Origin: a virus
Direction: 5' to 3' (one strand)
DNA: 33,377 nucleotides
Virus record (IMG/VR): IMGVR_UViG_3300037508_001928
Location: 1-33,377 of that record
Below, piece after piece: positions 22,861 through 30,547 of the stretch. The position numbers and the translations under genes were made by a program. Below the pieces are notes generated by a model. The model ran no database searches. It was given only the letters and a program-made list of their open reading frames with translations, and was not told the DNA's origin. Numbering within the stretch: the first letter of the stretch is position 1; every line of letters begins with the position of its first letter.

Positions 22861-23439
22861 ACTAACCTCATTTTGATTGTTAATTTCGAATACTTCTTTT
22901 AACTGTGCGGCATTATCAAATCTGAATCTGGCATCACGACCCGCTCTACCTTGCGGTACTGCGGCTAAATGGTTATAAACAGGATTTAACTGCCGATAAT
23001 CGTATTTCTCACCTTTATACACCCCTTTTTCCTGTACTAGCTCTACTTCATATCCATAAGAAAGCTCCGTAAGGCTACCGCTTAATATTTGGTCTATAAC
23101 GTCTTTATGAGTAACCGTGATTGAAGTAATAATTTTATCATCGATTATGTCATATCTCTCACCCGTGTAGCCGACCTGATATTTTGCAGCGTTGCTGGAA
23201 TCAACAAACTCTGGTGGGTGATTAGCGGTTACTGGTATCATCTTAAGAGTATCTAAACTCTCTTTTTTAAAAATGTCGTCTGGATGTCTAAGTTCTCTTC
23301 GCACGCTCCCGTCTAGGTTTAAATACTCAAAAACTCCAGCACGAGATGCTACGACTTCACCTTGTAAATAACCGTCTTTGGTCTTTTTAACCTTAGGAAA
23401 TTTGACAGTATCAAATCTAAAACTTTTTTGATTTTTCAT
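22336..23439 (-). CDS. Prohead protease/scaffold fusion (DUF2213 protease)
   Basis: The 367-residue protein has an N-terminal protease of DUF2213 type (residues about 1-175). Hallmarks are His74 in VTANHPPEFV, Ser127 in SLTELSYGYEVEL and His157 in NPVYNHLAAVPQGRAGRDA. The last is the best family signature. A long charged coiled-coil scaffold (about 195-275) and a short C-terminal part follow. Such fusions assemble the procapsid and are then cleaved away. An internal ATG at 22860 with its own ribosome site may give a scaffold-only product. Confidence 0.85.
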   Translation of the reverse strand: MKNQKSFRFDTVKFPKVKKTKDGYLQGEVVASRAGVFEYLNLDGSVRRELRHPDDIFKKESLDTLKMIPVTANHPPEFVDSSNAAKYQVGYTGERYDIIDDKIITSITVTHKDVIDQILSGSLTELSYGYEVELVQEKGVYKGEKYDYRQLNPVYNHLAAVPQGRAGRDARFRFDNAAQLKEVFEINNQNEVSMSNDKAETKNDSGELQLRLDAITAEKNLLENKLITLETKLDHVEKAWAATKKELEAEKAIRTDDLIRKAVIERVALFAQAMPFLKNDSFGYLAHTDREIMEAAMNANRTDAIDFTGKSDEYIKGMFETFVGTSLKVSNVDTKGVFGVLQQNCDVSINNSMRDGIFKQLKEKKVS

Positions 23440-23454
23440 AGCAAATTATTAACG

Positions 23455-23482
23455 TTGACAAACTAATCTAGGCATGTAAAAC
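23455..23482 (+). promoter_or_regulatory. Candidate + strand promoter for a small RNA
   Basis: A perfect -35 TTGACA (23455-23460) is followed after 16 nt by TAAAAC (23477-23482, 4 of 6 to consensus). It is divergent from the DUF2213 gene, whose ATG is only 16 nt away, and points into the only large non-coding gap of the structural block. Confidence 0.45.
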
Positions 23483-23488
23483 TTGCTA

Positions 23489-23626
23489 TTACAAAAAAAG
23501 GGCAAAAAAATAGCCATATATTAAGATTGCCGCATACTTTTTTTGTAAATACCAAGTCTTTAAGATGATTCGCTGCCCTCCAAGACTGCCCATCATCTTA
23601 AAGACCGATTTTCGGTCTATTTTTTC
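23489..23626 (+). ncRNA. Candidate phage small RNA with C-rich loop
   Basis: The 224-nt gap between the scaffold and Mu F-like genes has no supported coding gene, but it has a strong structure on the + strand. A perfect 14-bp stem (GTCTTTAAGATGAT at 23556-23569, ATCATCTTAAAGAC at 23592-23605) has a 22-nt loop that contains CCCTCC (23576-23581), complementary to a Shine-Dalgarno sequence. A 7-bp terminator hairpin with a T run follows, and a TTGACA promoter precedes it. Together they delimit a transcript of about 138 nt. It is antisense to the operon but not to any gene body. Start and function are inferred. Confidence 0.45.
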
Positions 23627-23631
23627 TTTTT
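23602..23631 (+). terminator. Rho-independent terminator, + strand, in the head-gene gap
   Basis: AGACCGA (23602-23608) pairs with TCGGTCT (23612-23618) around TTT. The tract TTTTTTC then TTTTT follows at 23620-23631. On the minus strand no T run follows the stem, so it works only for + strand transcription. It shares 4 nt with the larger upstream stem, so the two compete slightly. Confidence 0.6.
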
Positions 23632-23663
23632 ACCTCTTTAACTTCCGACTAACGCCTTTATCC

Positions 23664-24485
23664 TCATATATTAATTATTGCAACAGAAGTACAACGGCAT
23701 AAAATATCTTGCCCAGGATGTAACAGGACAGCTTTTACCCCATCACGCTTTTTCCATTTCTGTTCTTCTTTATCCTTATAAATATTAGCATCCTTCCAGC
23801 TACATATTTTATCTTCTAGCACCTCGTGAGAATGCCTGACCCTTTCATCACGAGAAGTTAACCATCTATACTCGGTAATACCTAAACTTAGGTTACGCTG
23901 ACGAGTTAAACTCCCATTAAATTTAGATATCTGATCTCGCGCTATAATCCTTGCCCTATTTTTAGATACTTTAAAAGCCTTCTCTAATTCTTCAGCTAAA
24001 GTTCTATAGCTATACCCAATTCTAACGGAATTAAAAACCGCCTCTTCTACTTTTCCTAAAAGATTACTAGGTATGGTTTTAATCAATCTAGTATTCTCTG
24101 CTATCCACATTTTTAATTCATTATCAATGTGAATATTCTTTAAGGTAAACTCACTTACTCTTAATGAAGATTTTATATTACTTGATGAATTAAAAAAAGC
24201 CTTTTCGTGAAATTGATTAACGCTAATAGCAATATTTAATAACTTAGATAAAAGCTTTTTTGTTTCAAACTCTATTTTCCAGCTTAAAAATTCTAAAAAC
24301 CTTTTGAAATCATCGTTGAAATCATCGTTTTTTCTTAAGAATTTATATTCATTATTACTCTGCAGGAAAGAATATAAGTCATTTTTTACCAAACTATTAA
24401 CTCCTCTGGTAAAAGTTAGTAGTTTTTTTTCATAAAATTTTTCCCAAAAAATTGGATAAGCAATTTTTAATCCTTGTTTTACCAT
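23664..24485 (-). CDS. Mu F-like minor head protein (SPP1 gp7 family)
   Basis: The 273-residue protein ends in the Phage_Mu_F domain (about residues 150-270). SKNRARIIARDQISKFNGSL is followed by YRWLTSRDERVRHSHEVLED and the terminal HPGQDILCRCTSVAIINI, with the family's conserved DxRvR..H and HPg..i.CRC. The protein associates with the portal vertex and may be ejected with DNA. The N-terminal half is charged and lacks known motifs. It is separated from the portal by the fibre/patatin block, unlike the usual direct adjacency. Confidence 0.88.
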   Translation of the reverse strand: MVKQGLKIAYPIFWEKFYEKKLLTFTRGVNSLVKNDLYSFLQSNNEYKFLRKNDDFNDDFKRFLEFLSWKIEFETKKLLSKLLNIAISVNQFHEKAFFNSSSNIKSSLRVSEFTLKNIHIDNELKMWIAENTRLIKTIPSNLLGKVEEAVFNSVRIGYSYRTLAEELEKAFKVSKNRARIIARDQISKFNGSLTRQRNLSLGITEYRWLTSRDERVRHSHEVLEDKICSWKDANIYKDKEEQKWKKRDGVKAVLLHPGQDILCRCTSVAIINI

Positions 24486-24491
24486 TGTTAT

Positions 24492-24752
24492 TCAGTTTTT
24501 TATAGCATTTGCTTCGCTTGGGGCTTGGTCTGTTACAATATCGATATCCAGTTCTTTTTGAATTATCTGTAAAGCATCGACGCAATATTCTATATTATTT
24601 TTTACACTGATTTTTCTTTCGTTATCAATTATGGAAGGTTGATTTGTTAATCGTTTTATATAATCCATAATTATCAATTGAAAATCTAAAGTTAGTAAAT
24701 CAATCCTATTTCTAAACTCAACTTGATCATTAATTAAATCTTCTATTTTCAT
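24492..24752 (-). CDS. Hypothetical helical protein
   Basis: I do not recognise this 86-residue protein. It is predicted to be mostly helical, with conserved-looking hydrophobic spacing (DLLTLDFQLIIMDYIKRLTN), and has no membrane segment. It lies between a 90-residue small gene and the Mu F-like gene with 6 nt to the next start, so it belongs to the structural operon. A small head or fibre assembly factor is possible. Confidence 0.55.
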   Translation of the reverse strand: MKIEDLINDQVEFRNRIDLLTLDFQLIIMDYIKRLTNQPSIIDNERKISVKNNIEYCVDALQIIQKELDIDIVTDQAPSEANAIKN

Positions 24753-24773
24753 TTAAACCTCTTTTTATTCATA

Positions 24774-25046
24774 TTAATTATTATTTGTAGGAATATAAGT
24801 AGCTAAGAATTCCCTGATTTTAGTTATGTCATCTTCTAATTCTGACAATGATAATTCTGCAGCGTTTTTTAATTCTATAAGTCTTGAACTATTTAAATCT
24901 ACATCACTACTAAATATCTGACTTGCCCAGTTACGCAGAGAATTAGCATCAGACATAAACCAGTTAAGATAATTAAGTGCTTCTGGATTCATCGGTTTTA
25001 TTACTGGTTCTGGGGTTGGGTCTATGTTGTAAGTACTTTTACTCAT
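24774..25046 (-). CDS. Hypothetical small protein, fibre chaperone candidate
   Basis: The 90-residue protein has a proline-rich start (NIDPTPEPVIKPMNPEALNY), then two helices (NWFMSDANSLRNWASQIFSS and LKNAAELSLSELEDDITKIR). Its ATG directly abuts the stop of the giant fibre (TAAATG) and has a strong AGGAG 8 nt upstream inside the fibre gene. Small helical genes right after a fibre gene are often tail fibre assembly chaperones, but no family signature is visible. Confidence 0.55.
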   Translation of the reverse strand: MSKSTYNIDPTPEPVIKPMNPEALNYLNWFMSDANSLRNWASQIFSSDVDLNSSRLIELKNAAELSLSELEDDITKIREFLATYIPTNNN

Positions 25047-28000
25047 TTAATTTGCTCCTTTTTCTAATGATTCTATTTTTTTTGAAAGTTCCTGAATTGC
25101 TAAAATAGTATAACACAATAAACTATCGTATTTAATACCTATTATATCCCCTTTTTTCTGGTTCTTTACTTTTATATATTGCTGTTCATCTACTTTAGGG
25201 GTGTAATTTTTTATAGATTCTTTTATTTCTTTTTTATTAATTTTATCAAATTCTATTGTTTTAAAATTATCTGTGCAATTATCAAATAATTCCTCTACTT
25301 CTTCTGAAAGTAAACCTAAATGAAGTTGTTTATTTTTAAAATATTTTCTAGTTTTAGTTTTTTCGTTATCATTATCTAAGATAGGCGTTTTTAACGCATA
25401 GCTATAAATATTAAGTTTATTTAAACGTTCTAGATAGTTCTTATGTTCTTTTTTTCTAATGCTATGTTTTTTCTTCTTAGAACTAGAAGTAACCAAACTA
25501 CCACTAGATGATATATAAGATTGCCAACTTGATTGTGGGTCGTTGTCCTCATCAGTAAAAATAAAACCTAAATCATCAAAAGTCTGGATAGTTTGAATAT
25601 AATCTCCATTCATAGCAATAGAAGCTGTCTCATTATTTGAATTTGTTTCTATTATAGCAGATGTCTTAGAGTTTCTAACATAAGCTCCTCTTAAATCTAA
25701 ATAAGCACTACTAGCCCGCATGTATATTTGATAACCAGATTCAAAACTTGTAATTTTATAGTTTGCATTTAAAGAATACGCATTATTTATACTGTTATTA
25801 CTCATGCTGAAAGGACTACTAACAACTATAGCACTAGCATTATAAGTAGAGAGATTATTAGCTTTTAATGTTCCAGTAGTAGCATTAATATTCCCAGTTG
25901 TTATAATATCATTTGAATAACAATCAATTAAGCCGTTACTATTGATTTTCATTCTTACTGTTGAATTTGTACCGAATTTTAAACTTAAAGTAGGACCAGC
26001 CCAGACATATCCCTCAGAAGTAGAATTATTTAAACCAAATTCTACACCATAACTAGTATTTTGATTAAAAACGCTAAACCCAGTAGCAGTAGCCGAATTA
26101 TTAGAATTATATATACAAAAATCAGTATTATTTAAAAATGATGTATATAGGTTATAAGGTAATGATATAGTAGGAGAAACAGAAGACCATATACCATCAC
26201 CTCTTAAATATAAAGAACTATTTGTTGGATAGCCTGATAATGAACTAATCGGTACAGTTCCAAGACTAATAATAGGATCTCCGCTTACTCCATTGCTATT
26301 AGTAATATTTAATCCTGTACCAACGCTTATAGAACGAGTAGCAAAAGTATTAGTACCAGTTCTTGCCATTATCCCAGTCGTAGACAAATTTGATAAAGCA
26401 GATAATTGAGCGGTAATCAAGCTATCGGCATATCCTTTTGTTGCAACACTAGAATTAGTTGTTGGAGATAAGGCATTAATTATCTCATTATTTTGCATAT
26501 CAATAGTAGTACCGAAATAAGTACGAAGTAGTGAACCATAAGTTTGTATTTTAAAAGGGTACTGAAAACCATTTGCCGCATGATAAAAATTTATCTCATA
26601 TGTTCCACTAGGAGAAGAACCAAAACCTGGTTTATAAACAGTTAACCATCTTCTATAAGTACTACCGCTTCCAGACTGAACTATATGTACAAAATGAGGT
26701 GGAGGGTTTGAATCTTCTAAAGTGTGATAATTACTATATTCAGCAAACGAACCATTATTAGACCAATCAAAACTAAGAGTAGAACCTACCATCGTTTGAT
26801 AGTTATTTAAAGTGGTAGCAATTGAACTACTACCACTTCCAGTAATTGCACCAGTTAAAGTTAGACTAGTTATTGGAGGGTTACCTGCTGTTATACTGGT
26901 TAATTGCCCTTGAGCGTTAACTGTTAAACTAGAAGGATAAGGGTATGTACCGCTAGTTACTGCTGTATTGCTTATACCGATAGTAGGGTTTCCAGATATA
27001 CCATCATTATTAGCAATAGTTATTCCCTGACCGGCTGCTAAATTTCTACCAACGTAATTATTACTCCCTGTTTTTATCATTAATCCTGTTGCAGCAAAAT
27101 TTGATAAAGCTTGCAACTCTAAACTTAAAGTTAGATTAATAGTACCGCTACTTGTAACAGGTGAACCAGTAACACTTAAACCGTTATTTGCAGTTATACC
27201 AACCGAACTAACTGTTCCACTACTTCCGCCTAACGCGATCCAACTAGTGCCGTTATAAATCTCAAACAGTCCTAAAGTAGTATTAAATCTTATCATACCT
27301 ACTTCTGCAAGAGTAGGTCTTTCGGAAGTATTACCAACTGGAATTTTTATTGCTGTTTTATCTAAAAATTTTACTGGTTTATTAAAAGTAAAATTACTGT
27401 AATCATATTCAAATATTGGATTTTTATAATCCCATCCCCAGCTTTGAGTAAAAAATGTACTAATTGTTCTTTTTACATCGTACAACCCAAATTTCTTAGG
27501 AAACCTATAATAGTCATCTCCGCTATCTTCATTATGGAAATCACACTCAAATACAAACCCTTTATATACTGGAGTAGGATTTGGTATTGGTGCAACATGA
27601 TATTTATTTTGATATCCAAAGATACCAATATGGAGCGGAGCTAAAGGTGAATCATATCCAAGATGATCTCCTCCACTATCCCAAGCAAATAAACGGAGTC
27701 CTGCACTTGACCTATGGCTACTATTTCTCCCGTTTGAATCAAACCATAATGTACTATAACCCCTATCATCTGAGTTATATCCTGATGGATATCTAAACTC
27801 AAAATCACCTACTGCATTATGTCCCTCATCGTTTAAATCAGCGGATTTATATGTATTTTTTATATTTAAACTTTGACCTCTAATATAATCACCATAAGCT
27901 TTACCAGAGGCGGCTAATCCCAAAAATCCTAATATTGTCCCAAGTATAGTAAGTGATTGTACACCAGCTAAAGCCGCTATTTGAGCTTCTATTTCAATCA

Positions 28001-29504
28001 AAGCAGCTTTATTCGATATTAAATCTGCTGCCGTACCCGCTGCCTCTGTCATTTCAACTGAGGTAGCTAAACCAACGGCATTTTTTACTGCATCTGTTAC
28101 TTTACTTGCTTGAGATAAAGTAACATCAATCATATCTATAGTATTATTTACGCCACCTATTGTTTTTACAATTTTATTTAGATTGCTAGCTTGCTGAGTT
28201 GTTATACTAAAAAAATCAACAGTATCTTTGACGCCAACAAGTAATTTTACAATTGTTATTAGTTTATCTATTTTATTATTAATATCATCAGGAGCAAGAT
28301 AATCAGTGCCTTTTACTGCTGGAACTAATTCATTAAAACTATCACCTATTTTTATTAATGAACCAGCTGCTATACTCGTCAAAGCTAATTTAGTAAAACT
28401 ACTAGCGATTCCAGTTAATATATTAATTGTATTTGCAATCGGGTAGCCAAATTCATTAGGGTTATTTCCTCTCGTGGTAAATTGCGTTGGAGCAATTAAC
28501 TTATGCCCAGCAAGAGGGTAAAGCGGGTCTAATATAACTAAATTACCTATAGGGATATTTGCCGTATTAACATAATCCTCGCCTGAAATAGCAGTTGATA
28601 AAGTACCAGTACCATTATTTACTGTGTTTTTAAGTAACCCAGTCTCTAACGCTCCGAGTGATTGAGCTTTAGTAAAAGTATATGTTGTTCCAAGTCCATA
28701 TAGTTGCTTTAATGGTTCTGGAATAAGATACATCTTAGGATTTTCCCATGTAAATTCTACTGTAGAACTTCCTACTATAAAATTGGCATTATCAAACCGC
28801 TTCATTATTTGTGCTGCTCTTACCTGTGTCATCGCTAAAGATGAAGAGATATCAGTTCCTATTGGATTTCCGAATGTATCATACTTAGTAGCGTAAATCT
28901 GAGGTAAAAATGGACCAGACATCACCCAGTCAAAAGCAGATAAATAGTCAAACGTAGGGTTAGGTATTCTAAAATCGCCAGTTAACCCACTTATGGGATT
29001 GGGGAATAATGCCTCAGCTAAAGGCGGTAAATTTATAATACCTATATGTAATTGTGGGACAGGTTCATTATAATAATCACCTATCCATATTCGGTTATGG
29101 TCTAGTTTTTTTAATTCTTGGAAATTTCCTATTTGTCTTTTTAAGTCAATGATAGCCTGTTTAATATCAATTAATATTGGCGATGGCTGAGCTATATTAT
29201 TTTTATTACCTACTAATACGTAGTCTTTGTTACAAAAAACATTAAAATTTAGTTTATTTTCTTTAAAATCAAAAATTTTTGTCCAACCCGTATTATCAAG
29301 ACTACCAAGCAGGCTATACATACTCTTCTCTACAGCATCAAAAGCCATCATTCCTAAACTGCGTCTTTCAAGAGATATCGCTTCTCTTTCTACAAGAGAT
29401 GCAACACTATGAATCCCGCCTTTTCCTAAATTATCTAAATGTGTTGGATAATTATCTAATAAACTAATCGGTCTAATATACCCAGTGACTTTTATTCCGT
29501 TCAT
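25047..29504 (-). CDS. Giant tail fibre with C-terminal S74 intramolecular chaperone
   Basis: The 1485-residue protein is the largest in the window. An N-terminal region (about 1-420) is Asn/Pro/Ile-rich. A helical stretch (about 430-560) includes a membrane-like TILGTILGFLGLAASG. Two related fibre modules follow: GLMIKTGSNNYVGRNLAAGQ and GIMARTGTNTFATRSISVGT, each followed by a GDP/GNP phrase. The end (from about residue 1342) is a peptidase S74 chaperone: SKKKKHSIRK, then HLGLLSEEVEEL and YDSLLCYTILAIQELSKKIE. S74 folds the trimer and cleaves itself off. It lies between head genes, an unusual site. ATGA links it to patatin. Confidence 0.82.
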   Translation of the reverse strand: MNGIKVTGYIRPISLLDNYPTHLDNLGKGGIHSVASLVEREAISLERRSLGMMAFDAVEKSMYSLLGSLDNTGWTKIFDFKENKLNFNVFCNKDYVLVGNKNNIAQPSPILIDIKQAIIDLKRQIGNFQELKKLDHNRIWIGDYYNEPVPQLHIGIINLPPLAEALFPNPISGLTGDFRIPNPTFDYLSAFDWVMSGPFLPQIYATKYDTFGNPIGTDISSSLAMTQVRAAQIMKRFDNANFIVGSSTVEFTWENPKMYLIPEPLKQLYGLGTTYTFTKAQSLGALETGLLKNTVNNGTGTLSTAISGEDYVNTANIPIGNLVILDPLYPLAGHKLIAPTQFTTRGNNPNEFGYPIANTINILTGIASSFTKLALTSIAAGSLIKIGDSFNELVPAVKGTDYLAPDDINNKIDKLITIVKLLVGVKDTVDFFSITTQQASNLNKIVKTIGGVNNTIDMIDVTLSQASKVTDAVKNAVGLATSVEMTEAAGTAADLISNKAALIEIEAQIAALAGVQSLTILGTILGFLGLAASGKAYGDYIRGQSLNIKNTYKSADLNDEGHNAVGDFEFRYPSGYNSDDRGYSTLWFDSNGRNSSHRSSAGLRLFAWDSGGDHLGYDSPLAPLHIGIFGYQNKYHVAPIPNPTPVYKGFVFECDFHNEDSGDDYYRFPKKFGLYDVKRTISTFFTQSWGWDYKNPIFEYDYSNFTFNKPVKFLDKTAIKIPVGNTSERPTLAEVGMIRFNTTLGLFEIYNGTSWIALGGSSGTVSSVGITANNGLSVTGSPVTSSGTINLTLSLELQALSNFAATGLMIKTGSNNYVGRNLAAGQGITIANNDGISGNPTIGISNTAVTSGTYPYPSSLTVNAQGQLTSITAGNPPITSLTLTGAITGSGSSSIATTLNNYQTMVGSTLSFDWSNNGSFAEYSNYHTLEDSNPPPHFVHIVQSGSGSTYRRWLTVYKPGFGSSPSGTYEINFYHAANGFQYPFKIQTYGSLLRTYFGTTIDMQNNEIINALSPTTNSSVATKGYADSLITAQLSALSNLSTTGIMARTGTNTFATRSISVGTGLNITNSNGVSGDPIISLGTVPISSLSGYPTNSSLYLRGDGIWSSVSPTISLPYNLYTSFLNNTDFCIYNSNNSATATGFSVFNQNTSYGVEFGLNNSTSEGYVWAGPTLSLKFGTNSTVRMKINSNGLIDCYSNDIITTGNINATTGTLKANNLSTYNASAIVVSSPFSMSNNSINNAYSLNANYKITSFESGYQIYMRASSAYLDLRGAYVRNSKTSAIIETNSNNETASIAMNGDYIQTIQTFDDLGFIFTDEDNDPQSSWQSYISSSGSLVTSSSKKKKHSIRKKEHKNYLERLNKLNIYSYALKTPILDNDNEKTKTRKYFKNKQLHLGLLSEEVEELFDNCTDNFKTIEFDKINKKEIKESIKNYTPKVDEQQYIKVKNQKKGDIIGIKYDSLLCYTILAIQELSKKIESLEKGAN

Positions 29505-30547
29505 GCTGTTAAGTGCGTTAATATACTTGAAATCTTATCGCTTTCGTTTGAATAATGAGTATCAACTAAATTAGCAAGGCTTGTAAACCATTCTGAAGTA
29601 CTATTATCCATCTCATTTGGAAAACCCTCCGGAAATTTAGGTTGAAACTTGTAGTAATAAACATCACGAGCTAGCCTATTACTTAAATAATCTAAATAAT
29701 ACCTACTCCACTCTTCCGCTCCAGTCATCGCAACATTCATGATTTTAGCAGCTCTAATTGCTGAATGTTCCAAATCTGTTGACGCTCCTCCGCTACCGTC
29801 AAAACTCATATTTCCTATACCGCATCCTACATCAACTATAACAATTCTAGTAACTTTTGGTTTTACAGTTAATCCAACGTTAATTGCTTGTAATATCGGA
29901 TCATTGGCATATATTCCCCCATCGCTATAAATATGTCCGTTAAAAATATGTGCAGGTAAATATATAGGAGCTGCACTTGTAGCTCTGCAAACATTTACTA
30001 TAGTTTCAGTGTTTCCTATAAAATAACTCGGATCATTAAAATTAGAAAATACAACATATCTCTTCATATCTTCTTCATAAGCGGGAATAACAACAGGAAC
30101 TTTTAAACTGGCAAGCGTATCAGTACCAAAATTGTTTACAAGTACCTGTTGTAATATGTTATGTCCGTAGTTTGAGTCTTCATAAGCAGATTTATAAAAA
30201 GGGTCATCAGTAGCAAACAGGTAAGCCTTTTGTACTAAGTTAGGTCTATTAGAATCACTATTGGCATTATGACTACCTGATGCTTTTTCTGTTGTTGTCC
30301 TAATCGTAAATACTCTTTTAGCATCTCGAAGAAAAAAAGACTCCATATAATCAGGAGTACGCCCGTAAGCATAACCGCAGGTAAGTATCCCGCCAATACT
30401 TGTGCCGCACATAGCATCGATATATTTCCAGAAATCAGCTTGCGGTATTCCCCATTGGTGTAAAAATTTCTGCATAAAACGATTAGCACCATACCCTTTA
30501 GCTCCTCCACCGCAAAAACTAAATACTCTAAGTGTATTTTCATCCAT
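29501..30547 (-). CDS. Patatin-like phospholipase
   Basis: The 348-residue enzyme has all patatin motifs. The oxyanion hole GGGAKG is at 13-18, the nucleophile Ser50 is in GTSIGG (48-53) and the dyad Asp209 is in SDGGIYAND. It should hydrolyse phospholipid acyl chains (phospholipase A activity). No signal peptide is seen. It is coupled at both ends, with an 8-nt overlap with the collagen-like gene and ATGA with the giant fibre. It is therefore co-made with virion proteins and may be packed or delivered. Rickettsiales use patatins in host membrane damage, and WO phages carry one too. Activity is inferred from intact residues. Confidence 0.93.
   Translation of the reverse strand: MDENTLRVFSFCGGGAKGYGANRFMQKFLHQWGIPQADFWKYIDAMCGTSIGGILTCGYAYGRTPDYMESFFLRDAKRVFTIRTTTEKASGSHNANSDSNRPNLVQKAYLFATDDPFYKSAYEDSNYGHNILQQVLVNNFGTDTLASLKVPVVIPAYEEDMKRYVVFSNFNDPSYFIGNTETIVNVCRATSAAPIYLPAHIFNGHIYSDGGIYANDPILQAINVGLTVKPKVTRIVIVDVGCGIGNMSFDGSGGASTDLEHSAIRAAKIMNVAMTGAEEWSRYYLDYLSNRLARDVYYYKFQPKFPEGFPNEMDNSTSEWFTSLANLVDTHYSNESDKISSILTHLTA

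Noticed and set aside
23489-23596. Minus-strand 35-codon frame in the head-gene gap (starts MMGSLGGQR)
   Set aside because: It covers one arm and the loop of the strong hairpin, has no ribosome site, and its hydrophobic end comes from poly-T runs.
30235-30543. 102-codon minus frame inside the patatin gene
   Set aside because: It is a shifted-frame shadow of the intact patatin gene, with no ribosome site or family match.
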